From Malachius bipustulatus (lineage: Eukaryota; Arthropoda; Insecta; Coleoptera; Melyridae): DNA of 64,000 nucleotides. Every line of letters starts with the position of its first letter. Positions within the stretch are counted from its first letter, which is position 1. The position numbers and the translations under genes were made by a program. This document shows, piece after piece, positions 1 through 13,984 of the stretch. The stretch is from positions 36,920,162 to 36,984,161 of the forward strand of contig OU342637.1 of the NCBI GenBank assembly GCA_910589415.1, given 5' to 3'. The notes under the pieces are model-generated. The model was not told where the DNA came from and searched no databases. It saw only the letters and a program-made list of their open reading frames with translations.

Positions 1-3000
1 GCGCACAAAGAGGAGCCGCTAGCTGTTCATGGATGTTCCATAATGGTGCGGAACGCGATGATAAAAGCTCAAATACGCGTTTGAAATCCGTTTTCAACTC
101 TAACGCGACAAACTAACTTGAAAATTAGATTTGCACCGTCGCGGCGCCTAGATGAAATGACGTAGAAACGGCGCTGAAGTAGTCGCCCGCCCTCCGAAAG
201 GACGGGGCAAAAAGACCGCCGCTCCGTGCATACGATGCTTCGGGGAGTGTGCGATTCCGATTCGATTCGAACGTCCGACCACTTGCTCTCTCTTCAGACT
301 CACTTCAAACTCCTCGTTCTCTCGCTTGGAATATCTATTAAACGTATACATACCTGCCCGGATATACATACACATTTATATATACATATAAATGTGTTTC
401 GTATTTGCTTTGGGCCTTGCTCGAGTGCAGAACTTTTGTTGTGATACCGTCCGTTACACGTTGTACCGTGCCGCTTGCAAATTGCTACCGGGACCGCTCT
501 GAATCTAAAAGACGATTTAAAATCTGCCAACGGAACATTGTTAGTGTTATTAGAGACAACTGACTGAGAGCGGGGATGGAACGTGTGTAAATGTAACTAA
601 ACGAGCGCGACATTCTTGATATGTGAAATTCGATTTAACGAGAAAAGAGACTCGATTCATAACATTAGGTTGTTGGTAATTTATAAGCCGTGTGCTCGTG
701 CCAGACTGCCATTGAATCTTTTAATGAGCTGCCTCGCTAAGCGTCTTCTTCATCTACACTATGTTAACTATGTACACCTACTTTATTATACGTTACTTAA
801 AGCCCTAACAGTATCTCGCTCGACCTGGAACTCCCGATAAAAGAGAGAAAAGGGGAAAAACTCGCTATCAGTTCCAAATAATATGAAAAGTTTCAACGAT
901 GGTTTCTGAAAAGCGCAGATCAATCGTCCCGATAACAAACTGTCACCAAATCTAACGAACTCTCTTTCATACCGAGACATTCGCGCGAATAATTTTAAAC
1001 TGAAGCATTACCACCGAAAACTAGATCTTTAAGGTAAACATGGAAATGGTTTTTGTTAGTTTATCCGTTTTGCATGGAAGGTAACGGGTTCCGGTTAGGA
1101 TGCTACCGGCCTATTGAGTTACAGAGGCTCCAATTCCGAGGTCCGATTAGGATACTATACTGTTTAATTGGTATCCCTGGCAAGGACGAAAATGTTAGTT
1201 AGATTCACACTTAACAATTATCAATCAATATGATCAACCTTTTTGACCAATTGAGTTTGACGACGATCAAGAATTGATTGTCGTTTCGTTGATTGAATTA
1301 ACGGAAAATAATACGAGAAGCTGAATTCACATTGACAAAGAACAATAATTAGATACTGGTTGAATTTTACCCTCCCTGGTCCTAACGTCATCCCTTTTCA
1401 TTTTTGATTTGAGAAATAGTAATAGAATAAACGGGTCAGTCAAGCGTCTTTCTCAAGAAATCGCGATACAGAAGAGAAAGTGTCCATTCAAAAAAACCTT
1501 GTAGAATTTTCCGTCCCATCCGAGCGGCCTTTCATCGAACCTATCGATCCGTCTCTCCGTTGCCACGCAACATCTACCTACCTACAAGCCGAAATCCTTT
1601 GAAATGTCCGCAGAAAGAAACTTAATTAAATATGTCATTTCAATTACGTCCGACACAACAACAACGGGATCGATCCCGCGGAACGGGCCGATTATAACGC
1701 CAGCTTGAGCGCGTTATTTACACGAGTAGCTTTTCCATTCAACGATTGGGTGCTAGCGCTAGTCCGCCCGGATCTGTCTCGCAAATCGGGACTCATTGGG
1801 GTTGGCGATTCCTCATTGATGATGACGAGGCTATCGTCTATCGTCCTGAAATAGTCGTTTTGGTTTGTGGTGGCGTTGATGGCGTTTTGCATGCACTTGG
1901 CATATCTCGCATCAAAAGCGGCTTTCTAAACTCGGTAACGAATGAATTATACACGAAAGAGAAATTCGACTAAATGGGATTTTTAATATGTATCGAAATG
2001 GAACGTTAAAGTAGAGGAAACATGACGCGATTCGTGATATTAAAATTAAAAGCCCCCTCAGATTATGTAACGATACGACCGGCTCGGTAATGAAAAGCGA
2101 AAAAAAAATTGGTACGTATACGACAGGTTAACACTTGAACCGTGCAATTAAAACCGAGCAATTAAAACGAAATGATTTATGACGGAAATTACAGTAAGCC
2201 GGTCTAAATTTTTTTCTAAGTGCAAACATATCACCTTTTGATCGTGAATGGTAATTTCTGTAATGAATGTATGCTCACTTAGCGAATCACGCTATCTTTA
2301 ATAATACGAGAGTAGATTGAAAAGTTCCTGTATTTATCGTCATAGAAGAATCATTCTGACGCTTACAGGATAAGACAACTGTCCCTCCGAGTACTACTGT
2401 CCTCTCATGGACGAGCAAACCGATAATGATCAATGCAATCCTGAAAACACAAGATAAAGACCTAGAAGCCATCGAAGAACCACCTGACGTGACCTCACGG
2501 AAGATCGGAGAAACGCCGCAAAGAGACTTTCAGGCAGCAGAGAACCAGAGAATGTTTCGATAACTGACAATTGACTCATACGTCATCTACCATAGAACCG
2601 TTAAAGAGATCAAAACCTTCGACAGAAACTCCAACCGCAGTACTATAAACTTTATGGAGATGACGGGGCGTTATTCTGAAGTTTACGCGGCAAGGCAGAT
2701 GTCGACCGGAGCTCAGATTATCCTCAGAGATCGCTCTGGCCCCTGACTTTACAGAATAAACATATAGAAGCCATCAAAGAGCACCTGACCTGACCTCACA
2801 GAAGACCGGCCAATCCTCGAAGAGAAGGAATCCACTTTCGGGCGATAGCGTCACCTGGGATAGAACCATCGGACAAGGCTACTTGAATGCTGCTAAAATT
2901 CCAACCCACAACAACATGCTGCGAAAACTCGCAGTCACCATTGTATGAGGATCATCAAGTTCCAGAGCTTTTGGATTGGTGTATCTACTGTGCCATGATC

Positions 3001-6000
3001 TGGCTTAAGAGAGGTAAGAACGTCGAACTAACCTCATTGAAGTCCTGCTCGATCAAATAACTATGCGCATGACAACATAATCGATAAGGACAGCTGCTAC
3101 GTTTGGACCACCCATGCGTAACCTTACACCACCTGCGCACTTGGAAGACGATCAAAAAGTATCGAAAGGAGAAAAAGAACCAGCTGCGGAAGAATCGTCC
3201 TCTAACTGCGACTGCGGTTCGAGCGTGAGGTAAAAGAAACGAAGCTGAAAGCCAAATCGTCACATGATAGACAAGAGCTCATAACACCACTCACCAACTT
3301 TTCCCTTCCTCCACAAAATCCCGGTTAGTGACTGTTTAGTAGCACTTTGGAGAAAGTGTGTTTTTCAGGTAATGGAAGGTTCTTTGGCTGTTCTTACCCA
3401 TCAATTCTGGGCAAGTAACAGATTTTGGGCGTCTTGAAGACGAAAATCACCAAGAGCATCGTGTAGTCTGGATTTCATTATCGACCACACTTTTCAGACA
3501 GCCCCGTATAACCAACGGTCGTTTAGATTCAACCGTTCCAGTATCAGTACTTACTTTCCACTTCGCTCGATATCAATGGTAACTGGGTCAGGATAAATTA
3601 GAACAGATTTCTTTCGCTCGCCGTATCAGTGTGAATGAATGGTGATGGTCGAACCTAATAATGAAAGTGACAAGGTGGCTCTGGTAATCTCCGAATGAGC
3701 ACAGGGATCATCTTCAACAAGATACCGATCCCGATTATGACAGATAGATAGTTACAGGATAATGGACTAATTACAAGGCGAAGATTAATAGAGATGAATT
3801 ACAGTTGCCATTATACGTCAGATTGGCGGAATGATGAATACTACGCCATTCCCTGGGAGTGGGAACGGTTGGTTTATCTCGGTCCCGTCATAATACCCCC
3901 GTGAATGCACCTATTAAATACCATAGAGGGGCCTGTATGTAGAGCATGACATGATCGGCTTTGATGGCGCGCAAGACAGAGGTTTCGAGAGGGCTCGGTG
4001 AATGGAACGCTCCTTCAATACAGGCAACGATTACATTGATGATAATCAAGAGAGATTTTACTCAAGAAGCTCCACCAGTTATACAATCCATCATTATTTG
4101 TTACCTTGTTGATGAATGCTCATAAGACGTAGCTGGAGAGGTTGGAGATGAATAGACGATCACTAGAACTGCTGCTATTTCAGGTTACTTATCTTAAAGA
4201 AAACGCTTTCGTGACGGTACTGGTATTATTGTTATTGCCGCAGGTCTGGCTTAGGATATGCTAGACGGAGAAACGTCCGTCAATCAGACGTTGGTCTTTG
4301 AGTTTCTGCGTCTATACCGCCAGGAAGGCCGTTGGGGTCTTCCGCAGGAACCTTCGTCGATGGAACCTGACGGTATCAGAATGAAGCCTCATCTCTCTTT
4401 TTGAGTGGGTGTGGGGTGGGGAATTATGAGTGGTGCTGAACCGAATATTAAACCCGAGAGCAAATGAAACAGAGACCTTTAGTGTACGAGGAATGGGTGG
4501 TAGGATTCTAGAAACAGATTCACCTGGTAAAAGTCGCTGAACACAGTCTTAAGATAAGACGAAGACTTGGTATTCAGCTTTTTCAAGATCGTTCGAGACT
4601 TGCAAAAAAAGATTAGTTTGTCAGATGACAAAAATATCACAAGAAGTGGGATTGGTTTCAACAAGCCGACTAATACTGAAATCACTCCGCTCCAGACTGA
4701 CGAGGCTTGGTCTCGGAGTGAGAGAAAAAGACATACGACAAATGCCCGATAGTTTCCGCAATCAGTAGGAAACGTTGTCGTTCAATAGCGGCGAGTAATC
4801 GTTACCGATTCAACGCAGGCAGTTCAAACAATCACTCATCTTCATTAGAAGCGTACCTGCGACGTAAGTAACGTACCGGCGGCATACGGTGCGGCCGGGG
4901 GGGTTGAGGCCGAGCAACAATCGCTTCACGAGACGATTGATGGGCTTATTTGTTAGGAGGGAACGGCGCCCCTGTCCCGGGAAAGGGTCATCCCGCTGCT
5001 GATAGATTCCCGAATAATGGACATTCCATTAATCCACGCAGCGTCCCACTTTACACACTTACATCCGATCGGATGAGATACTTCCATTTCACACAGCATT
5101 AGTTTCCCGGTTCCGCATTTAAACCGTGAAAAATACCCTATTAATCTCCCTCTCTCTATCTATCTCTCTGTATGTTGGAAATTGGAGCGAGTTGAGATTT
5201 TAAGTGACTCGCTTGTCCGAGCCATGACGTACTGGCAACCGTCACTACGTCAGTTTTCTTGAAGTTCTCTCTGAACAAAAATAATAACACTAATGCTACG
5301 TAGAGATGTTGCGGTCAATAATGAGATTAGCGTACTCTCGCTTAGGGCTCCTCGATACCTTCCCTTGATGGATATATGGATAATAACGATGGCAACGTGT
5401 TTCGCAGTTTCCCGCCGCAGCAGCAGGGAACGCTCCCCTCATCCCGGCAGATGTCCGCCGTAAACTACCATTTCCTCACGAAGCCCTCATTATCTGCCGC
5501 TGCGACCTTTCAGCCGAAATTCCTCCCGTTTACTCCACCTCCCCATCCCCGTCAGGCGCACAGGTTGTCCCGGATCGGGCCTAAAAATAAATTGCACCAT
5601 TTTACACCCCTTATATTTATTAACGCGAAAACCCCGGAATTTTTCCTCGCGCCGACCAGATTGATCCGGTTTCTGCGGCTCGAATTACGCAGGGTACTGG
5701 GTAAATATTAAATCTTTTATCTCAAATTGAAACGGCGCGGCTCTAGTCGTCGTTCGCAGGTGAAACTTGATCTCGGGTGGTGGTAACTCTCTGCTTTTGC
5801 AAGAATGTCTCCTCGTCAATCACGCTTCGATATCGACGGTTCGGATCCCTAATCAGTCTCGGTTTTTTAAGTAATCCTCTATGAGGAATTCTGACTTTTA
5901 AGGCATTTTTTATTTCTTCTTCTTGTACAAGATGATTGATCGAAAGAGCCTCAAAGAATTTATCAAGTTTTTATCTCGGCCGAAGACGTGAAATAATCCC

Positions 6001-6484
6001 GTTGACAATAATCGTATCGGTGGGGTAATTCTGGAATTACATCCAAACTGAGGTCACCAAGTTGAAGCTGACATGCGCGAGTAAGATGAGAATTTATTTG
6101 GGAACCTTCAACGAGAACTGCAAAAAGAACAAGCAAAACTAGTGAAGTTCTATTATTTAATCGAATGGGAGAAGTCATCTGCAATCTGCACGACATCGGC
6201 TGCGCGTTGGTTAGAAGGGTTCATCATTTCGGCTGCTTCGTTTCTAACTTCTTCTGGTTCTGATGATTTCGAGCTCTCTGTGCTTTTCTCAAAAGCTAGA
6301 CGGTTTTCTGGTATCATCTGTGAACATCAAATGGATTGTCTTTGTTTTTTTTTTGATGAAATGGTGACTCTTCTTCGTCCATAACAACAACTGTGGCCTA
6401 AGTCAATGGGCCTTCAGACTTTTCTGTTTCTCTGCTTTTTTTCTATTCGATTATTTCTACTGCTTGATTTTAAACAGCTTCCTC
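1..6484. other. Non-coding stretch, probable upstream intron
   Basis: No exon recognised. Short open frames on both strands lack family motifs and splice-bounded structure. Because the first protease exon seen here starts mid pro-domain, this is most simply upstream intron, though an unrecognised 5' exon cannot be excluded. Confidence 0.45.
2448..2832. repeat. Imperfect direct repeat pair
   Basis: The stretch near 2462-2525 (tagaagccatcgaag..cacctgac) recurs near 2764-2830 (tagaagccatcaaag..cacctgac), about 305 bp apart, with substitutions. Probably an old degenerate repeat; no coding trace seen. Confidence 0.5.
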
Positions 6485-7722
6485 ATTTTTTGTCTCTGAA
6501 GATGAAGTGTAGAGATGTGCTAGTCGTGACTCTAACTTTCTCTGCTTTTCTCTGTTGTTCTCTGAAAGTGAAGTGATCTTCTTCTGTGACATCAACCGGA
6601 GGGACTCGAGCTTTTTCTGTTTCTCTGCTTTCTCTCTCTCTCTCTATCTGAAGATGGAGTGCGGAGATGTGCTTGTCGTGACTCGTACTTTCTCTGCTAG
6701 TCTCTGAAAAGGCACTGGAAAGTTCTGCCACTTTTCGGACTTTCCCGATGTTCTCTGAAAGTGAAGTGATCTTCGTCTGTGGAATCAACCGGAGGGTCTC
6801 GAGCTTTTTGTGTTTCTCTGCTTTTTCTCTCTTTCTCTCACTCTGAAGATGGAGTATGGAGATGTGCTTGTCGTGGCTCGCACTCAGAGGCGCCGGAAAT
6901 CTGCCACTTTTCAAACTTTCCCGCTGTTGTTCTCTGAAAGTGAAGTGATCTTCGTCTGTGGAATGAACCGGAGGGTCTCGAGCTTTTTGTGTTTCTCTGC
7001 TTTTTCTCTCTCTCTCTCTCTCACTCTGAAGATGGAGTATGGAGATGTGCTTGTCGTGGCTCGCACTCAGAGGCGTCGGAAATCTCTGCCACTTTTCAAA
7101 CTTTCCCGCTGTTGTTCTCTGAAAGTGAAGTGATCTTCGTCTGTGGAATGAACCGGAAGGTCTCGAGCTTTTTGTGTTTCTCTGCTTTTTGTCTCTCTCT
7201 CTCACTCTGAAGATGGATTATGGAGATGTGCTTGTCGTGGCTCGCACTCAGAGGCGCCGGAAAGCTCTACCACTTTTCAAACTTTCCCGCTGTTGTTCTC
7301 TGAAAGTGAAGTGAAGAAGAAAAAACCGGAGGGTCTCGAGCTTTTTGTGTTTCTCTGCTTTTTCTCTCTCTCTCTCACTCTGAAGATGGAGTATGGAGAT
7401 GTGCTTGTCGTGGCTCGCACTCACAGGCGTCGGAAATCTCTGCCACTTTTCAAACTTTCCCGCTGTTGTTCTCTGAAAGTGAAGTGATCTTCGTCTGTGG
7501 AATGAACCGGAGGGTCTCGAGCTTTTTGTGTTTCTCTGCTTTTTCTCTCTCTCTCTCACTCTGAAGATGGAGTATGGAGATGTGCTTGTCGTGGCTCGCA
7601 CTCATAGGCGCCGGAAAGCTCTACCACTTTTCAAACTTTCCCGCTGTTGTTCGCTGAAAGTGAAGTGATCTTCGTCTGTGGAATCCACCGGAGGGTCTCG
7701 AGCTTTTTGTGTTTCTCTGCTT

Positions 7723-7758
<36 letters not shown>

Positions 7759-8340
7759 ACTCTGAAGATGGAGTACGGAGATGTGCTTGTCGTGGCTCGC
7801 ACTCAGAGGCGCCGGAAAGCTCTACCACTTTTCAAACTTTCCCGCTGTTGTTCTCTGAAGGTGAAGTGATCTTCGTCTGTGGAATCAACCGGAGGGTCTC
7901 GAGCTTTTTGTGTTTCTCTGCTTTTTCTCTCTCTCTCTCACTCTGAAGATGGAGTATGGAGATGTGCTTGTCGTGGCTCGCACTCAGAGGCGCCGGAAAG
8001 CTCTACCACTTTTCAAACTTTCCCGCTGTTGTTCTCTGAAAGTGAAGTGATCTTCGTCTGTGGAATCAACTGGAGGGTCTCGAGCTTTTTGTGTTTCTCT
8101 GCTTTTTCTCTCTCTCTTACTCTGAAGATGGAGTATGGAGATGTGCTTGTCGTGGCTCGCACTCAGAGGCGTCGGAAATCTCTGCCACTTTTCAAACTTT
8201 CCCGCTGCTGTTCTCTGAAAGTGAAGTGATCTTCGTCTGTGGAATGAACCGGAGGATCTCGAGCTTTATCTGTTTCTCGACTTTTTCTCTCTCTTTGAAG
8301 ACGGAATGTGGAGATGTGCTAGGTGACTCGAATTTTCTCT
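6485..8340. repeat. CT-rich minisatellite, period about 180 bp, about ten copies
   Basis: Tandem units each contain gaagatggagtatggagatg, then tgcttgtcgtggctcgcact, then cactttt(c)aaactttccc, then a variable (CT)n run. The anchor cggaaa recurs at about 6891, 7073, 7255, 7425, 7607, 7811, 7990 and 8170, so spacing is 170-204 bp. End units are more diverged than central ones. Open frames run across it on both strands because many units are multiples of three; I do not regard them as proteins. Confidence 0.92.
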
Positions 8341-11300
8341 GCTTTTATCTAAAAAATTACGTCGATAACTGTACATTCTTGCGTTATTTCGGCTATTTCA
8401 TCTACAATCGTTGAGTCTACTGTGGGGTGGAATAGAGGTGGCAGCTGGAGATAATTCCTAAGAGCTAGAAAAGTGGAATGACCAAAGGTTGAGAACAGCC
8501 GTGTTCCCAGTGGCTGATACAAAACGGGATGTGGTCGGAGGTCAGACTGGAAGTCTGGAAGTGATAAAAATTCTTTCGTAATCAATTATTTTTGTGTCAG
8601 TTATCACGAAAAACTAACATTGAGCCTGAGTGAAGATATGATGCTTTAGAATACACGACATGCCGGGCAGTCTCCTTCGAGACGGTTATCACCATCCCAG
8701 ATAATCAAGAAACTTATCTGTTATCTGAAACATCATTGCAGAATCTCCAGTAATGTTGAGATTAATATAGACAAGCGCTCAAGAAAATTAAAAAAGCTGC
8801 ATGGGCGTATGCAGCGGAAGCGTCAAGGGTAGGGGTGAGAGGAGGGGGGTGGGTATCTCTTGCACGATAATAAGAGAGCTGGGAGGACGGCTGCTGCTGG
8901 GCTTTTAGTAGCGCGCCCGTCCGAAGTCCCGGTTATATATATGAAGGAAACTAAAAAAGCGGCGTTTGGTAAGGAAATAAATTTCGTAGCGGATGAGTTA
9001 TGATGACGTTTTAATGTACCCTTTTAATCAAAAACCTATTACGGTATCTGCGTATGGATGGGAGGATTTTAATTTCGCTAATAACTTGACGACTGGAACC
9101 CCCCGGAGTGCTTTGTCTAATTTTAAATATAAAATAAATAAACGACGATGTTTTCTGTAAATCCGCGCGATGATTTATTGCGCGCGATCTAAGAGTTGTC
9201 GAGTCTCTCGGTGCATGGGCGGTTGGTAGCTCGCTCTCACTTCACTTATTCAGTTCGATAATCCGAAGTTCTAATGCAAATCATGTCGCCTTATTTGATG
9301 AAAGACGCGTCCGAAGCTTAAATCTTGTACACAGTTACATAACTATCGAAACATTCTTCTTTCACTTCCGATAAAACGATCCGAATATAAATTCGACGAG
9401 TAAACACATCTCTCTCTTTGTAACTTTACCTGCTTTCTTGAGAAAGTTGCGAAGGATTTTATCATGATAGGTTTTATCTCCTCCGGTAATTTACAACCCG
9501 AGGATTCAAATTGTTAAAGTAACTCGAATCCACTATTTATATCGTAAACGCGAAGTATTAACCTAACCTAATTCTTGCAGGCTGGATTACTTTACCCCTA
9601 TACCCTTCACCGTGAACACGTCTAATGCGCATGTGGACGTGAATTTAAGTGAGCGCGTTAACTCACTCTACGGTAATTGTGGAAAACCAGTGTTGCCGGA
9701 TAAATCCGTATTCAATGCTGGAATTTAAATTGCTCCCGTTTTCCCCCTTAATGATAGAAATTGGTGGCAATTTGCAGGCGGATTTGGGATTGAGGCTAAA
9801 AAAAAATGGCGAGTTGATTAGGGTTTTGGTGCCGGGATAAGGGTTTTTAACATCTGATTAAATGACTGTTGTGAGAGATAAAAGACGCCTCCTGCTCTTC
9901 ACCGCCCTCCCCGACCCCCAATCGGACGTCAGAGTCTATCTATCAACAGTCCGTGCCTTTGTCACGGTGAACGATGGAGACGAGAGAGGGCCGCAACAAT
10001 AATTGTCTATCGACGGACGTTCACAAATATTTGGTTTGTTCTTATTGTTGTTTTGATCCGACCTGGCGTTATGAAGTTCCGGATCGCGCGCCCCCCGTAT
10101 CGCATGAATTATGCCCGGCGAATGTTTGCCCGCGCGCCATTGTGTTCTCCCTGCTAAATTTCTTTTGATGCCCCCGGAGGAAATTCGAGAACGTTTTAAA
10201 GTGCCTCCGTTCGTCCTAAAAGCATTTTTATTTTGTTCGTTATGTTTCAGATGTGTGGGCTTACTTAAGACGTGTGGGACGCTCGACCGCCCTCCTCCCC
10301 CAGCCGTCGCCGTCGTCGGTAATTTTCGAATTGGTTGTCTCGAGAATAACAACCTTAACCATAATGATATGGGCTGGTTTCGGTTCAAATGGCGAAATCC
10401 CCGAACAAAGAAAGTTTAGTTTCAGTCGAGAGTATAATTTTCTGGCAACAGGAGTGTCATTTTTTTAAATGACGTTGCAGCCCTCATCCTTGCATTTTTT
10501 AGGTGCTGACAAGAGGCTCTTTTACCTTTCCAAGGGTATGAACGGTCAAAAATTTATTCCCGTAACAAATGCATCGAGAAGGACTGGTGGAAGCGGCCAT
10601 AATCTATGGCGCCCCACCTCGGGCGCCAAATTAATACATTTTTTGTGCCTTCTAATAAATTAGCTAAAAAGGTCTCTCCATTAGTGATACTCGTTAGATC
10701 ACTGGTTTAATGACTCCTCTTATTGTGATTAGAAATTCTCGTTTCCTCAATGTATTCATTTAAATCAAGAAGCAATATATTTATAACGGCAATAATTATT
10801 ATTGTTTTTTACGTCATAATAATAAAAGTAGAGCAATTTACGTTTTATAATAATAATAATAATAATAAGGATGATGAAACGTCAATTTCATGGCATTATG
10901 ATAAAAGAATAATAAGAAAAGTCTTGTACTTAAAATAATATGTTGCAAGGAAAGAATAATTCAATCCTCTTATTATTTATTACGTACGTCGATCATTATT
11001 TATAATCATACCTTTATGTCATATACCTACCTAGCTAAGTCGTTATTTTTATTTTCCCATGTAAAATCCCATTTCATTATTACCGCCTCGCAGTAATGGT
11101 GGAAAGAGTACGTGGGTACCAGTACCTAATACATAATAAAATCCAAAGAGATTACGGTGAGATGTGATGGGAATGACGCAAGGCAAAAAAAAATCCAATT
11201 CGAAACCGGCCCCCCTTTTATATCAGGGCAATAAAAGATCGCGGCCGCAATAAAACTCGCAGTTAAAAGAAGGGATCCTGATAAGGAAATAAAAATTAAA

Positions 11301-11785
11301 TAAAAACAAGAGAAAACGCTTATGCAGAGTATCCAGGCGATAAATAAAATTACAACGACGTTCTCCTCCGATTCCGCCGCACCGACGGGGGTAGATGAGG
11401 GCATAAATTATGTTTGCAGAATCGGGATCAACACTGCGATGATGGCTCTGTTCCGGGATTTCTTCTTTAACGCCCCCGGTTTTCGGTAAATTATTATTAC
11501 TGTATAAACTTACTACTTATGCGCGTTTAGGGATCATAATGGCGATGGTGGGGGGTTTAATAAAAATATTAACGAAACGTAAACTTGCCTTCCCGAGGGA
11601 GCTCGTAAAATGTTACATTCTAGTATTTTCCATTAATATATTTCTTTTTTTTTTCACTGCCGGGTCAATAGGGGGTACTTCATGGCTGAGATTGTTCATG
11701 GCGGATAGATAGAGAGGTTTGCCCAATGCAGCCGTTGATACCGACCCCTAACTGTCGTCCAAAGCGTTGGAACCATCTGAATTAT
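8341..11785. other. Non-coding intronic stretch
   Basis: No coding exon found. Mixed GC-rich patches (around 9880-10350) and AT-rich patches, including a (TAA)n run near 10848-10868 and a small perfect inverted repeat, tggcgcc/gggcgcca, near 10607-10628. Confidence 0.45.
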
Positions 11786-12207
11786 TTCATAAAAGAGTGA
11801 ATTGCAGGTCAATGAGTATAAAGCACATAAAGTGCAATTACTAGCCTGTTAGATGGGGTCGGAGAATTCCTCCATCGCCCTAACAGTTGTCATGATGGCA
11901 GTGCCCGAAACTCCAACTAGAGAGTTTGCTTCCGCATTGATCCATTCATCCGACAGCATCCTCCGGATACTCCAGATGCAGCACACTGATGAGTTCCAGT
12001 AGAACGAAACACGTGTCTGTGCTTGTTCTGGTGCTCTGGAAGGCTCTGCTGTTGGATGCGGAAGCAAACTCTCTAGTTGGAGTTTCGGGCACTGTCATCA
12101 TGACAACTGTTAGGGCGATGGAGGAATTCTCCGACCCCATCTAACAGGCTAGTAATTGCACTTTATGTGCTTTATACTCATTGACCTGCAATTCACTCTT
12201 TTATGAA
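11786..12207. repeat. Fold-back element, about 155-bp arms
   Basis: The left arm (from ttcataaaagagtgaattgc) is the near-perfect reverse complement of the right arm (ending gcaattcactcttttatgaa). Arms are about 11786-11945 and 12050-12207 around a spacer of about 100 bp. No transposase frame is inside, so it is a non-autonomous inverted-repeat element. No target duplication is obvious. Confidence 0.88.
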
Positions 12208-13107
12208 TTAATCGTTGAGTATACTTGCCTTCTGTCTTCTTCATCTGAATTATGGCTGGAGGTATAACCAAAAGGTCATGACCAAAGCTAAGCTCTTCAG
12301 CCTAGACTCAGAGATAAGCTTGCCGGGCGATCTGTGGAGCTTATTAACACTATAGAAATCTTGATGGACCACATATAGAATGCTGCAGATGGCAAGAAGC
12401 TTGCCAAAAACTTGCCAATTTGGAGCGAACTGAATGAGATAGATAGTCACAGTCTACTGAATGTGCCCTTGGACCTAATAATGACTAAGACCAACATGAA
12501 CCGTTCTGCTTATAGGAACTGTAACTGGGGTGTGTAGAGCTCTAAGAAGAGAATTTTCTCAAGCCTGGGTTTTCACGCAACAACTTTCCAGCCTCTATGC
12601 GCAGATGCAGGAAAATATGTGCTGCCAACGCAGATCAATATTCAAGATATTATTAGAGAGTCAATCAGCTCTAAAAGGCCTTAGTTCCGCACGGCAAGTC
12701 CAAATTGGTCTGAAACTGTCAGTTAACTCTGATCTGAATTCCGGGCCATGCTGGATAATGGAGAGAATGAACTTACCCACTCTCTGATGGCCTGGAAAGG
12801 TGCTGAATCTGATTATATATGAATTATTGAACCAGAACCAGCATTTGGTATATCGTCGGATATTGCCAAAACGAAATAGGCAACTGGGCTGAGAGGGAAG
12901 TCCTCCAGCACTGGCAAAACGTACCAAACTTGGACTGCAAAACTACCAAGACAGCCAGTTGAATTTTCTCTGTAACGTCGTGGTTCAATTTTTTTAAGCT
13001 TTTGGACCATCTCTATTTTGTCCTATAACGTAGACATTCTTTCCCCATCCCTCAAGAGTATATGGCAAGTAACGCACATTTGCTTCTTTTTCATTTAGTG
13101 CAAAAGA

Positions 13108-13475
13108 ATTGGTCACTATTCTATCGATTCCGAGTTTTTTTGGTCACTTGATGAGGTTGTGGAATAAAATTTGGTGACTGCAGCGATTTTGGATCTTTTT
13201 GGTCTTTAAACGATCTAAATTTTTTGTTTGAGGTTCCGCGAAAGTACACATAGCTCAATTTTTGGTCACAGAATTGGTCACCCTGCCAACTAATTCCGGG
13301 CTTTTTGGTCTCTGGGTGAGGTTGTTGAACAAAATTTGGTGATTCCCGCCATGGTTTCGGATCTTTTTAGTCTTCAAACGATCTCAATTTTTTGAGGTTC
13401 TGCGAAAAAACATACAACTCAATGTTTGGTCACTCATCTAAAGGTTCTGGGTCTTTCTGGTCTCCTGTTGTAGTT
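13108..13475. repeat. Tandem repeat, about 175 bp, just over two copies
   Basis: The block aattggtcac...tttttggtc...gaggttgt..aa.aaaatttggtga...cgatct.aattttttg occurs twice (about 13109 and 13270), with a third partial copy near 13425. T-rich and degenerate; no coding potential. Confidence 0.7.
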
Positions 13476-13733
13476 ATTAAGTTTTGAGCGCACTGAGTTT
13501 CTTCTCCCCCCTCCCACCTGTCCCTACACAATTGTTGTTACTGTTTAAGAAGACTCTTTGCGCTTTGATAGAAAACGAGCAAGGTTTGCAGTGGTCATTA
13601 GGACAAAAAATTTGACCACTCTCTACGTTAATTATCCGACTTAAGTAGAAGGGGGTTCGAACGGCATGTCGGGTAACATGACTCCAACGACAGTATAGCG
13701 TTTATGTGGATCTGACCAAACAAAAGTGTTTCG

Positions 13734-13806
13734 TGGTCCAGCGGGGAATCGAACCCCAGACCTCCTGATTACGCGTCAGGTGTGCTTACCACTACACCAC
13801 CCAGGT
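13734..13806 (-). repeat. tRNA-derived SINE head or tRNA pseudogene
   Basis: Read on the minus strand it has an A-box-like TGGTGTAGTGG, an anticodon arm CCTGA/TCAGG with loop CGCGTAA, and a perfect B box GGTTCGATTCC inside a five-pair T stem. The acceptor strands (ACCTGGG and CTGGACC) do not pair and U33 is replaced by G, so a working tRNA is unlikely. The loop would read as CGT (Thr). This fits a tRNA-derived SINE promoter. The body and 3' end of a SINE are not delimited. Confidence 0.65.
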
Positions 13807-13984
13807 CACTTACTATTGCTTTGATCAGATCGGCTGTATGTGTTGTTGTTGTTGTTGTTTCTCTCTCTGTGTGAACGAGGAACGAATGGTCGCTACAACA
13901 GTATAACCAGAATTGATGGAACTGGTTTGCCGAAACGATGCGAAAATTCCGAAACAGTGAAAGGAGGCAGGGCGTCATCGCCAC

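Noticed and set aside
5376..5711. 111-codon open frame starting MDNNDGNVFRSF
   Set aside because: No family motif, no splice context, ordinary third-position composition; chance open frame in a GC-moderate patch.
6483..7205. 240-codon minus-strand open frame, rich in Arg, Glu, Lys
   Set aside because: It lies entirely inside the minisatellite, repeats with the units, and is matched by open frames on the other strand; a by-product of repeat length.
9936..10388. 150-codon minus-strand open frame
   Set aside because: Low-complexity Asn/Arg-rich translation with no motif; overlapping plus-strand frames are equally long.
10600..10632. tggcgcc inverted repeat resembling an LTR/primer-binding junction
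   Set aside because: No LTR pair or retroelement gene nearby; a small inverted repeat is enough to explain it.
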